DNA from: an uncultured cyanobacterium
Lineage (GTDB): Bacteria > Cyanobacteriota > Cyanobacteriia > PCC-6307 > Cyanobiaceae
Length of the DNA stretch: 17,844 nucleotides
Assembly: GCA_903934745.1 (NCBI GenBank)
Contig: CAIZOZ010000291.1
Coordinates: 1 to 17,844 of the forward strand
Reading direction: 5' to 3'
The number at the start of each line of letters is the position of its first letter. Position 1 is the first letter of the stretch. Positions 1 to 6,759 of this stretch are shown here, one piece after another. Made by a program: the position numbers and the translations under genes. Under the pieces are notes generated by a model. The model worked only from the letters and a program-made list of their open reading frames with translations, did no database searches and was not told the origin of the DNA.

Positions 1-682
1 CCCGCAGATCATCCCGGGTGTGCCAGCGCGGCGATCCATCGGCCTCCGAGGGGTAGCGCAACAGATAGGAGGGATGTAGCAGCGGCATCAGCATGATGCT
101 CGGCAATCGGCCTGGGGAGTGGTTGTTGTGACTCGCTTCCTTCTGCAGCTGATCCACAGGCAACGCTGAACCATCGAGCTGCAGCCACTGGCCCCGCAAT
201 TGGGTGATGCCCCCCTTGATCCCCAGCAGAGCCTCCAGGGCCGTGGCGCCCAGCAGCACGATCAGCTCGGGCTGCATCAGCGCGAGCTGCTGGTCTAGCC
301 AGGGACGACAGGCGGCGAGTTCGGTGCGGCTGGGTTTGCGATTGCCGGGTGGGCGGCACTTGATCACGTTGGCGATATAGAGATCGCGGCGGCTGTCGAG
401 ACCCGCCTCAGCCAGCAGTTGTTCCAACAGCCGCCCGGCCCGGCCCACAAAGGGTTGACCCTGGGCATCCTCCTCGGCGCCAGGAGCTTCACCGATCAGC
501 AACAGCCTGGCGGCTGGGTTGCCGCGACCCACCACCACCTGCTGGCGGCTTCGGGCCAGCTCGCAGCGCTCGCAGGCGCTGCAGACTGCGGCCAGCTCCG
601 CCACAGCCCGCAAGGTGGCAGCGCGGTCCACCCCCGCCGGCTGGACTTGAGCAGGATCGAAGCGGGACGGGCGCGATGGCAT
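1..682 (-). CDS. Uracil-DNA glycosylase, family 4 (Fe-S type), 3' end cut by window edge
   Basis: Removes uracil from DNA to start base-excision repair. Reading from the ATG at 682-680, 227 codons are visible and the frame is still open at the window edge. The motif GEAPGAEED lies at residues 64-72, followed by GQPFVGRAG, and HPSYLL at about 203-208; these are the two active-site blocks of family 4 enzymes. Cysteines 34, 37, 109 and 125 match the C-x2-C...C-x15-C pattern of the [4Fe-4S] cluster in this family. The visible end (RYPSEADGSPRWHTRDDLR) resembles the family C-terminus, so probably only a short tail is missing. The first 20 or so residues are variable. It is divergent from the aminotransferase gene at 921, with about 240 bp between them in which I recognise no convincing promoter. 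Confidence 0.93.
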   Translation of the reverse strand, partial: MPSRPSRFDPAQVQPAGVDRAATLRAVAELAAVCSACERCELARSRQQVVVGRGNPAARLLLIGEAPGAEEDAQGQPFVGRAGRLLEQLLAEAGLDSRRDLYIANVIKCRPPGNRKPSRTELAACRPWLDQQLALMQPELIVLLGATALEALLGIKGGITQLRGQWLQLDGSALPVDQLQKEASHNNHSPGRLPSIMLMPLLHPSYLLRYPSEADGSPRWHTRDDLR

Positions 683-920
683 CAAGGCGGGTGGGTGTGG
701 CTTGTGGGTGTGATGCGGGTGGCTGGTCCAGGAGTGAATGGGGCTCAATCGCTTGCAGCGACTGACTTTTGAGCTTAGAGGCGGAGCTCCTGCCGATGCT
801 CTCGCTTGAAGCTCCCCTTGGCGAGGCTGGAACCCCATCCCTTTTGTTGCCCGCCTGAACTTATGGCGGTTCAACCGTGCGTCAGGATGAAACTGTGATC
901 CACGCGACGAGTCCGCCACG

Positions 921-2153
921 ATGCCGGCCCCGCTGACACCGGTGACGACGGCAGCTCCGTCCTCCCCCAGCTCCCCTCCCCAACCCCTGAGCCTGGCCTC
1001 AAGGGCTCAGCAACTGCAGCCCTCCCTCACCCTGGCGATCACCGCCAAGGCCCTCCAGCTGCGTGCCGACGGCCGCAACGTCTGCAGCCTCAGTGCCGGC
1101 GAACCCGATTTCGATACGCCCGCTTTCATCCGCGCGGCGGCCTCGGAAGCCCTGGAGGCCGGTCACACCCGCTATGGCCCCGTGGCCGGTGAGCCGGCCC
1201 TGCGTGAGGCGATCGCCGCCAAGCTCAGCAGCGAAAACGGCTGGCCCACCAAGGCCGATCAGGTGCTGGTCACCAATGGCGGCAAGCAGGCCCTCTACAA
1301 CCTGTTTCAGGTTCTGCTCAATCCCGGCGATGAACTGCTGCTGCCTTCGCCCTACTGGCTCAGCTATCCGGAGATGGCCGGCCTGGCCGGGGCGCGGGTC
1401 AGCGTTCTGAGCAGCGATGCCGCCACCGGCTTTCGGCTGCGGGCTGAACAACTGGAAGCGGCGATCACCCCGGCCAGCCGGCTGCTGGTGCTCAACACCC
1501 CCTCCAACCCCACCGGCATGGTGCTCAGCCGCGCTGAGCTCGAAGCGATTGCTGCCGTGCTGCGCCGCCATCCACGCCTGGCCGTCGTCTGCGACGAGAT
1601 CTACGAATACCTGCTGGCTCCGGGCCACAGCCATCACAGTCTGGCGGCTGTAGCCCCAGATCTGGCCGATCGAGTGTTCATCGTCAACGGCTTCGCCAAG
1701 GGCTGGGCGATGACCGGCTGGCGCATCGGCTGGCTGGCAGGGGCCCGGCATGTGGTGGCTGCTGCCAGCGCCCTGCAGAGCCAGACCACCAGCAATGTCT
1801 GCAGCTTTGCCCAGTTCGGTGCCTTGGCTGCGATCACCGGCTCCAGGGACTGCGTGCTGGCGATGGCCGAGCATTTCAACCAGCGCCGCTCCTTGCTCAC
1901 CCAGGGGCTGATGGCCCTGGACGGCATCCGTCTGCTGGCACCGGAAGGCGCTTTTTATGCCTTCCCGGATGTGAGTGCCTGGGGCCTGGATTCGATGACC
2001 CTGTGCAACCGGCTGCTGGACGAGGTGGGATTGGCGGTGGTGCCGGGAGTGGCCTTCGGCGACGATCGCTGCATCCGCCTCTCCTGCGCCGCCTCACCAG
2101 CCACGATCGAGGATGGCCTGGAGCGTCTGGCGCGTTTCCACGCCACGCTCTGA
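921..2153 (+). CDS. PLP-dependent class I aminotransferase (aspartate aminotransferase type)
   Basis: Probably exchanges amino groups between aspartate and 2-oxoglutarate in the cytoplasm. The 410-residue protein is a fold-type I aminotransferase: YGPVAGEPALREAIA at 85-99, SPYWLSYPEM at 143-152, NTPSNPTG at 192-199 with the PLP-contacting Asn196, CDEIYEY at 224-230 with Asp225 and Tyr228, the Schiff-base lysine Lys260 in NGFAKGWAMTGWRIGW, and the substrate carboxylate arginine Arg386 in CIRLSCA. NGFAK replaces the more common NGFSK. The first 20 or so residues are a Pro/Ser/Thr-rich extension ahead of the conserved LASRAQQLQPS, so the true start could be slightly different. It is followed by a hairpin at 2191. 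Family assignment is firm; aspartate specificity is inferred from overall similarity. Confidence 0.92.
   Translation: MPAPLTPVTTAAPSSPSSPPQPLSLASRAQQLQPSLTLAITAKALQLRADGRNVCSLSAGEPDFDTPAFIRAAASEALEAGHTRYGPVAGEPALREAIAAKLSSENGWPTKADQVLVTNGGKQALYNLFQVLLNPGDELLLPSPYWLSYPEMAGLAGARVSVLSSDAATGFRLRAEQLEAAITPASRLLVLNTPSNPTGMVLSRAELEAIAAVLRRHPRLAVVCDEIYEYLLAPGHSHHSLAAVAPDLADRVFIVNGFAKGWAMTGWRIGWLAGARHVVAAASALQSQTTSNVCSFAQFGALAAITGSRDCVLAMAEHFNQRRSLLTQGLMALDGIRLLAPEGAFYAFPDVSAWGLDSMTLCNRLLDEVGLAVVPGVAFGDDRCIRLSCAASPATIEDGLERLARFHATL
1209..1216. repeat. HIP1 octamer GCGATCGC (one of six copies)
   Basis: This highly iterated palindrome is abundant in many cyanobacterial genomes. Further exact copies lie at 10368-10375, 10511-10518, 13763-13770, 14301-14308 and 16502-16509, most of them inside coding sequence. 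Six copies in 17.8 kb is well above what base composition alone would give, by a rough estimate of under one. Confidence 0.85.
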
Positions 2154-2190
2154 GCCTGTCCAGGTGAGTCGGCTGAGCCCATCGGCTCGC

Positions 2191-2220
2191 GTCCCACTGG
2201 CTGAAACCAGCCAGTGGGAC
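2191..2220 (+). terminator. Perfect 13-bp hairpin after the aminotransferase gene
   Basis: The arms GTCCCACTGGCTG and CAGCCAGTGGGAC are exact reverse complements around an AAAC loop, 37 nt after the stop codon. No T-run follows on either strand. T-poor hairpins are common at cyanobacterial transcript ends, so terminator is the likeliest reading, but a processing or stability element is possible. It separates the aminotransferase gene from the GDSL hydrolase gene at 2275. Confidence 0.65.
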
Positions 2221-2274
2221 GGATCAGCCCTTCAGGCAGGATCACTGCCGATCACGACGGATGGGACAACCTCA

Positions 2275-2952
2275 ATGGCCCTGGCCATTCCCCGCAAGCT
2301 CGTGGTGCTGGGTGACAGCGGCGTCTACGGCTGGGGGGATCCCGAGCACGGCGGCTGGTGCGAGCGCTTGCGCCGCCACTGGATGGGCCTGCCTGAAGGA
2401 CCGGTGCTGTACAACCTGGGCGTCCGCGGTGATGGGCTGGAGCGGCTCACAGCTCGCCTGCCGGCCGAGGTGAGCTGTCGCGGTGAACTGCGGCGCCAGC
2501 GCCCCCAGGGCATCTTGCTGGCCGTGGGCCTCAATGACAGTGCCCGCATCGGACGCAGCGACGGCCGGCAGCAACTGGCTCCGGCCGGTTTCCTGTTTGG
2601 CATGCAGCAATTGCTGCGCCAGGCCAGCGCCATCGCGCCGGTGCTGGTGCTGGGGCTGAGCCCTGTGGACGACGCGGTGATGCCCCTGGCTGAGGTGCTC
2701 TGGTACCAACTGGAGACGGTGCGTCAGTACGAGGCCCTGCTGGAGGAGGCCTGCCTCGAGGCCGATGTGCCCTTCCTGCCTTTGCTGGAAAGCTTCCTGG
2801 CGGATCCCTACTGGCTGCAGCGCCTCGATGCGGATGGCGTCCATCTCAGCAGCGAAGGTCATGCCCTGGTGTACGAAAAAGTACGAACTTGGCCGGCCCT
2901 GTTGCGCTGGGCCCAGCTGGAAACCCTGGAACTGGCCCAGCCTTCAACCTGA
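2275..2952 (+). CDS. SGNH/GDSL-family hydrolase
   Basis: A 225-residue cytoplasmic-looking esterase or lipase-like protein with no signal peptide. SGNH blocks are present: VVLGDSGVYGWG at 10-21 with nucleophile Ser15 (GDSG instead of GDSL), an oxyanion-hole glycine near LGVRGDG (Gly49), GLND at 85-88 with Asn87, and DADGVHLSSEGH at 185-196 supplying Asp187 and His190. The natural substrate cannot be told. The frame is open upstream to 2113, but that would overlap the aminotransferase gene and cross the 2191 hairpin. The ATG at 2275 puts the GDSL block at the usual distance from the N-terminus, so I chose it. The next gene downstream is the sigma factor, about 245 bp away. Confidence 0.88.
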   Translation: MALAIPRKLVVLGDSGVYGWGDPEHGGWCERLRRHWMGLPEGPVLYNLGVRGDGLERLTARLPAEVSCRGELRRQRPQGILLAVGLNDSARIGRSDGRQQLAPAGFLFGMQQLLRQASAIAPVLVLGLSPVDDAVMPLAEVLWYQLETVRQYEALLEEACLEADVPFLPLLESFLADPYWLQRLDADGVHLSSEGHALVYEKVRTWPALLRWAQLETLELAQPST

Positions 2953-3094
2953 TGCAGGCACGCTGCAACGGACCGTACGGGGTGCTGTACGGGGGGCGCA
3001 CAGGCCGCCGCGCTGAGCCCAGACCATGGCCGGCAGCGCAGGAGGGCGAAGCGAAACTTCTGCCAGCAAGTGACAACACAACGGAGCAAAACGT

Positions 3095-3168
3095 ATGGAC
3101 GATGACGAAATCGCTGGCCTCTGTAACAACTGATGAAGGTCACCGATTACGAAATCGGCCGCCACTGA
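3095..3168 (+). other. Two overlapping mini-ORFs in the leader of the sigma-factor gene
   Basis: ATG at 3095 opens a 12-codon ORF (MDDDEIAGLCNN) that ends at 3133, with GGAG eight bases upstream. Its TGA overlaps the ATG of an 11-codon ORF (MKVTDYEIGRH) ending at 3168. A short inverted repeat, CCGATT/AATCGG (3143-3148 and 3153-3158), lies inside the second. The sigma-factor start is 30 nt further on. Such coupled short ORFs can act as regulatory leaders, but at this length they may be chance. Confidence 0.25.
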
Positions 3169-3198
3169 CACGGTGCCTGCACGGTCTGTCGCAGAGCC

Positions 3199-4122
3199 AT
3201 GAGTCCAGCTCGAACCAAGTCCTACCGCTCAGTTCCTGACCGGGGTGGGGATGGTGATGGGCCTTCCCGCGACCAACGCAATCGGCGCGCTTTGGCGAGG
3301 CTGGGCAGCCATGGGGATCAAGCGCTGTGGCGGCGCCAGCGCGATGCTCTGGTGCGCGACAACCTGCCGCTCGTCTATGCGATTGCCGGGCGCATGAGCC
3401 GCACGGCAAATCTGCCCTTCGAGGATCTGAGCCAGGTGGGCAGCCTGGGCCTGCTGCGGGCGATCGAGGCGTTCAAACCCAGCAAAGGGCGCCGCCTCAG
3501 CAGCTTTGCGGTGCCCTACATCCGCGGCGCGATGCAGCACGAACTGCGGGATCGGCAGAGCCTGATGAAAATCCCCCGCGAGCTCTGGGAGCTGCGCCGT
3601 CAGGCCACGGTGCTGCAGGAGCGCAGCCGCCAGGAGCGCAGCATCCCCTTGGCCCTGCCTGAACTGGCCGAGGCCCTGGGCTGTGAAGAGCAGAAACTTC
3701 AGGAGGCGATCAGCCTGCATCGGATCACGGCGATGGGCAGCCTCGATGCGCCCGCCAGCCGAGGCACTGGAGCCGAAGAGCCCACCACAACCCTGCTGGA
3801 CAACCTGGCGGATCCGGCCAGCGTCGATCGGCCGGGCAACAGGCCCGCAGGCTGGGCTGTTGCTGCCGAGCGGCCGGCCGAGGCTGGCCCGAACAGCGAT
3901 CAATGGCGGTGGTTGCGCCAGCAGCTGAGCGCCCTGCCCCAGCTGGAGCAGGCGCTGATCTATGGCCATCTGACAACCGGTGCCAGCTGGGTGGAGCTGG
4001 GCGCCGAGCTGGGCCTGCACCCACGCCAGGCCCAGCGTCGCTGTCAGGCGGCCGTGAATCAATTGCGCCAGCAGGCTGCCAGCCACTGGCCAGACCATCC
4101 AGGGGCAGCGGCCCAGGCGTGA
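3199..4122 (+). CDS. RNA polymerase sigma factor, sigma-70 family, group 3 (SigF/SigB-like)
   Basis: An alternative sigma factor that would direct RNA polymerase to a specialised promoter set. The 307-residue protein has region 2 at about 48-123 (LVRDNLPLVYAIAGRM, FEDLSQVGSLGLLRAIE, SSFAVPYIRGAM), a region 3-like segment at 128-182 (LPELAEALGCEEQKLQEA) and a region 4 helix-turn-helix at about 236-292 (SWVELGAELGLHPRQAQRR). The primary-sigma region 1 is missing, and a variable Gly/Pro-rich linker (about 185-232) joins regions 3 and 4, as expected for group 3. The first 30 residues are basic and poorly conserved in character, so the start is uncertain. I see no adjacent anti-sigma gene. The leader holds two mini-ORFs. 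It converges with the DUF92 gene, leaving 27 bp between stops. Confidence 0.9.
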   Translation: MSPARTKSYRSVPDRGGDGDGPSRDQRNRRALARLGSHGDQALWRRQRDALVRDNLPLVYAIAGRMSRTANLPFEDLSQVGSLGLLRAIEAFKPSKGRRLSSFAVPYIRGAMQHELRDRQSLMKIPRELWELRRQATVLQERSRQERSIPLALPELAEALGCEEQKLQEAISLHRITAMGSLDAPASRGTGAEEPTTTLLDNLADPASVDRPGNRPAGWAVAAERPAEAGPNSDQWRWLRQQLSALPQLEQALIYGHLTTGASWVELGAELGLHPRQAQRRCQAAVNQLRQQAASHWPDHPGAAAQA

Positions 4123-4149
4123 ACCCAACCTCGGACCGACTGGCCACCC

Positions 4150-4914
4150 TCAGTTCAGGGAGATCAGGCCCAGCGCCACGGGAATGATCGCCAGCGCTGC
4201 CGCCAGCAGCGTTTGGATGCCATTGACCAGTTCATTGCTCAGCCAGGAGCAGCGGCGCTGCAGGGTGGCGCCGATCAGGCTTTCCAGCAGGGTGGCCAGC
4301 AACCCCACCACCAGCACCACCACCCCGGCCCGCCAGCCCGAGATCAACCCCAGGGCGAGCATCACCAGCGCCATCAGGCCGCTGCCGGCCAGGCTGGCCG
4401 CCGTGCCCTCCAGGCTGATCGCCCCTTCCGTCCCCGGCGCCACGGCGCCCAGGCTGGTGATCAAGACGGTGTGGCGCCCCCAGCGTTTGCCGATCTCGCT
4501 GCCGAAGGTATCCGCCAGCTTGGCGGCGAAACTGGCGGCAAAGCCCAGCAGCAGCAGGGCCTGAACCGGCGGCGTCGCTGCCGGAACCAGCAGGGCCAGC
4601 AGGGTGCCCACCAGGGCCGATCCCCAGACATTCTCCGGACCGCGGCGTCCGCCGCGCGCCTCGGCCAGCCCGCTGCTCAGCTTGCGCCGATACCCCAACC
4701 GGGTCACCAGGGAGCCCAGCAGCAGATAGAACACCACCGCCAGCCAACCGGGCCAGCCCAGCGTTCCCCAGAGCAGGGTGCCGAGCACCCCGGCATGGAT
4801 CCAGCCGGCCCGGGTGAGCAGGGGCAACCGTTGCGCCAGGCCGATCAGGACCCCATTCAGGGCCAGGGCCAGCAGCCAGTGGACACCGTCCTGGGGCGGC
4901 AACAGCAGCAGCAC
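4150..4914 (-). CDS. DUF92 (TIGR00297) integral membrane protein, VTE6-like
   Basis: A 254-residue polytopic membrane protein starting at a GTG; the same frame is closed by a stop about 30 nt upstream, so the start is well bounded. Hydrophobic segments are near 11-30, 41-70, 98-130, 150-190, 195-215 and 235-252. Conserved blocks typical of DUF92 are RGPENVWGSA (91-100), AKLADTFGSEIG (131-142), PGTEGAISLEGT (160-171), ESLIGATLQ (211-219) and LSNELVNGIQTL (225-236). The Arabidopsis member VTE6 is a phytyl-phosphate kinase that returns chlorophyll-derived phytol to tocopherol and phylloquinone synthesis. A phytol-salvage role here is inferred from family membership only, and the local neighbours give no support. 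Confidence 0.87.
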   Translation of the reverse strand: MLLLLPPQDGVHWLLALALNGVLIGLAQRLPLLTRAGWIHAGVLGTLLWGTLGWPGWLAVVFYLLLGSLVTRLGYRRKLSSGLAEARGGRRGPENVWGSALVGTLLALLVPAATPPVQALLLLGFAASFAAKLADTFGSEIGKRWGRHTVLITSLGAVAPGTEGAISLEGTAASLAGSGLMALVMLALGLISGWRAGVVVLVVGLLATLLESLIGATLQRRCSWLSNELVNGIQTLLAAALAIIPVALGLISLN

Positions 4915-4974
4915 GGCGGGGCACTCTCGTGTTGCACAGATCTAAGACAGGCCGCCCCAGGTGCGGCTGGCCCG

Positions 4975-4980
4975 GATAAT
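4975..4980 (+). promoter_or_regulatory. Possible -10 element GATAAT before the gene at 5008
   Basis: GATAAT lies 27 nt before the ATG at 5008, in the 93-bp gap between divergent genes. No good -35 hexamer is present 17 bp upstream (that stretch is GC-rich), so this is a weak call. Confidence 0.3.
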
Positions 4981-5007
4981 GGCGCCATCGGTTCTCGATG
5001 CAGCGCC

Positions 5008-5409
5008 ATGATCTTCAAACCCAAGTTCTTCCTTGATCTCGGCGGCGCGGATCAACAGCAACCGGCCGTCGTCGCCCCGGTGAGGCAGGAGGCCGCCGCT
5101 GAAGCGACAACACCAGCCGCCCAGCCGACTGCACCCAGCAATCCAGAGCCCATCCAGGTCGGAGCCGCCCCGTTTGATCAAAGCGGCCCAGGAGCGGCTG
5201 GGGCCGAAGCCCCACTCCCCACCCTCACCACCGCCGAAGCGATGGTGGCGGAGCTGGCGGCAGCCCAGGCCAATCGCCCTGCCCCCAGCAAGGCCACCTT
5301 CGCCCCCGAATGCGTCACCGCCGGTGGCGCCACGCCGATGAACCGCCGCAGCGGCGGTGCCAACCTGGCCGGCTTCAAGGAGATGGCGAAGGGCATGATG
5401 CGCAGCTGA
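5008..5409 (+). CDS. Conserved-looking small protein with Pro/Ala-rich linker, function unknown
   Basis: A 133-residue soluble protein that I cannot assign. The N-terminus (MIFKPKFFLDL) and the C-terminus (GGATPMNRRSGGANLAGFKEMAKGMMRS, read in two parts around residues 105-133) look structured and basic. The middle, about residues 15-95, is low-complexity Ala/Pro/Gln/Glu and probably disordered. The ATG at 5008 is chosen because the reading frame further upstream is antisense to the DUF92 gene and because a GATAAT lies 27 nt before it. It is divergent from the DUF92 gene, and its last 35 bp overlap the 3' end of rsmE on the other strand. A scaffold, adaptor or nucleic-acid binder is imaginable, but nothing in the sequence shows it. 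Confidence 0.7.
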   Translation: MIFKPKFFLDLGGADQQQPAVVAPVRQEAAAEATTPAAQPTAPSNPEPIQVGAAPFDQSGPGAAGAEAPLPTLTTAEAMVAELAAAQANRPAPSKATFAPECVTAGGATPMNRRSGGANLAGFKEMAKGMMRS

Positions 5410-6199
5410 GCGCCCGCCAGCTCGCCAGCCGGCTAAGGCCGGCAATTGCCGCCGTGGCGGTACGCAGAATCGAATCCCCCAGCGATATAGCCCGCCAGCC
5501 GGCACCTATCGCTGCTGTGAGCTCCAGCTCGGACCAGCCGCCCTCCGGGCCGATGGCCAGGGTGACGCGCTGGGGCAGTGCCGCTGCGGCCATGGCTCCA
5601 GGCTCGGCCGGCAGTTCCAGCCGCAGCTCCGCCAGCACCGCTTCCAGCAAGGGCAGATCGCCGTGGCGCGTGGTGGCGATCAAGCCCAGTCCCTGGGGTG
5701 GAACCCCGAGCAGCGCCAGGGCACGGCATGGGGCCGCCAACTGGGGCAGCCAGAGGCGTTCACACTGCTCGGTGGCTTCCTGCACAATCGTGCACCAGCG
5801 ATCCAGCGGCCACTGCTGCGGCTCGCGTGCCTGGGTGCGCTCGGCCAGAAGGGGCTGGAGCCAATCGACACCGAGCTCGGTGGCCATGCGCCACACCAGC
5901 TCACCATCACGGCGGGGCAGGGCCATCGCCAGGGCAAGCGCCGGCAGGGCGGCCGCGCAGCGTTGCAGCGGTTCGGCCAGGGGCTGCTGCAACACCAGGC
6001 CAGCGTCAGCCGCCAGGGCCGCCGTCCATAGCTGCCCCTGGCCATCCACCACCGCCACCAGATCACCACTGCCGAGCCGCAGCACCCGGCGCAGGTAATG
6101 GGCCTCCGGCTGGGTGATCTGCAGGCATTGAGCCGGCTCTCCCGCTGCAGCCCGCAACCGCTCGGGACTGATCAGCAGCCGACGCAGCTCCCTGGCCAT
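5375..6199 (-). CDS. rsmE: 16S rRNA m3U1498 methyltransferase RsmE
   Basis: Methylates N3 of U1498 in helix 44 of 16S rRNA, using SAM. The 274-residue protein has an N-terminal PUA-like part (EAHYLRRVLRLGSGD at 32-46, then VVDGQG) and a SPOUT catalytic part with EATEQCER (141-148), the knot motif AIGPEGGWSELEL (215-227) and the SAM-binding end LGDSILRTATAAIAGL (240-255). The usual ILRTETA reads ILRTATA, a change at a conserved acidic position. About 14 residues after LASWR (SCASCPSPSP tail) extend past the family's usual end and run into the opposite-strand gene that ends at 5409. It starts 8 nt after the DUF3531 gene, so the two are probably cotranscribed. Confidence 0.92.
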   Translation of the reverse strand: MARELRRLLISPERLRAAAGEPAQCLQITQPEAHYLRRVLRLGSGDLVAVVDGQGQLWTAALAADAGLVLQQPLAEPLQRCAAALPALALAMALPRRDGELVWRMATELGVDWLQPLLAERTQAREPQQWPLDRWCTIVQEATEQCERLWLPQLAAPCRALALLGVPPQGLGLIATTRHGDLPLLEAVLAELRLELPAEPGAMAAAALPQRVTLAIGPEGGWSELELTAAIGAGWRAISLGDSILRTATAAIAGLSRLASWRALSCASCPSPSP

Positions 6200-6207
6200 G
6201 GCTGGGA

Positions 6208-6660
6208 TCAGGCTTCGGAGTCGGAGAAGGGGCTTTCGGGCTCCTCCTCAATCGGCCAGTCCTCGTTAAGACCACCGATCACCAGCTCCTCGATCAGCAG
6301 CACGTCCTGATTGAGCCGGCCCAGGGTGTTGATCAGCACATCGAGGGCGAAGGCATCACTGGTGCCCAGGTCCAGCCAGCAACGGGCCCAGTTGTCCTGG
6401 TATTCCATCGGACCCATGTTGTGCATCAGGGCCGGCAGGGCGTGTCCGCCCTGGTCCTCATCCCACACCAACCAGCTGAGCTCAGCCCCCGCCTCGTGGG
6501 CCTGCAGATTCTCGGCATTGAAGCCACCCAACTTGCCGAGGAAGAACCAGCTGTCGAAGGCGGTTTCCACATAGCTGCGCTCGGTGGAGCCCGGCAGATC
6601 CAGAAAGCGCATCCAGATCCAGCAGTTGAACGGATCGACTTCGCGAAAGCGAACCTCCAT
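6208..6660 (-). CDS. DUF3531 family protein, conserved in cyanobacteria
   Basis: A 150-residue soluble, acidic protein of unknown function. The N-terminal half carries the conserved aromatic-rich DUF3531 pattern: MEVRFREVDPFNCWIW (1-16), SWFFLGKLGGFNAENLQ (37-53), then MGPMEYQDNWARCWLDLGT (82-100). The C-terminus is a Glu/Ser-rich tail. A GTG at 6669 would add three residues (MSA); I prefer the ATG at 6660 because it puts MEVRFRE at the start, as in the relatives I recall. It lies 8 nt upstream of rsmE on the same strand, which hints at a translation-linked setting, though related proteins are not, to my knowledge, functionally assigned. Confidence 0.85.
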   Translation of the reverse strand: MEVRFREVDPFNCWIWMRFLDLPGSTERSYVETAFDSWFFLGKLGGFNAENLQAHEAGAELSWLVWDEDQGGHALPALMHNMGPMEYQDNWARCWLDLGTSDAFALDVLINTLGRLNQDVLLIEELVIGGLNEDWPIEEEPESPFSDSEA

Positions 6661-6710
6661 GGCACTCACGCTCGCGGGGATGGCACAACCCCCTCATGCA
6701 ATCACGGAGA

Positions 6711-6732
6711 CCGCACCAACGGCATGGTGCGG
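6711..6732 (+). promoter_or_regulatory. Perfect 8-bp leader hairpin before the ABC ATPase-Hsp33 operon
   Basis: CCGCACCA (6711-6718) and TGGTGCGG (6725-6732) are exact reverse complements around the loop ACGGCA. The element sits 27 nt before the ATG at 6760, in the 99-bp gap between divergent genes. It could be an operator palindrome or an RNA hairpin affecting translation. An in-frame ATG at 6724 lies inside it. Confidence 0.45.
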
Positions 6733-6759
6733 CAAGCCGCTGGCCTTCATGCTGGGGGC

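Noticed and set aside
999..1874. Long minus-strand ORF (291 codons)
   Set aside because: Antisense to the well-supported aminotransferase; its translation is Gln/Gly/His-rich, a typical shadow in high-GC DNA.
2113..2274. N-terminal extension of the GDSL hydrolase
   Set aside because: Would overlap the aminotransferase gene and translate the terminator hairpin; homologous blocks start after 2275.
2975..2994. Direct repeat GTACGGGG (2975-2982 and 2987-2994)
   Set aside because: Two 8-bp copies in GC-rich intergenic DNA; likely chance.
3229..4128. 299-codon minus-strand ORF
   Set aside because: Antisense to the sigma-factor gene, whose conserved regions 2 and 4 are clear.
4213..5007. Plus-strand extension upstream of the gene at 5008
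   Set aside because: Antisense to the DUF92 gene and Gln/His/Pro-rich; the real start is the ATG at 5008.
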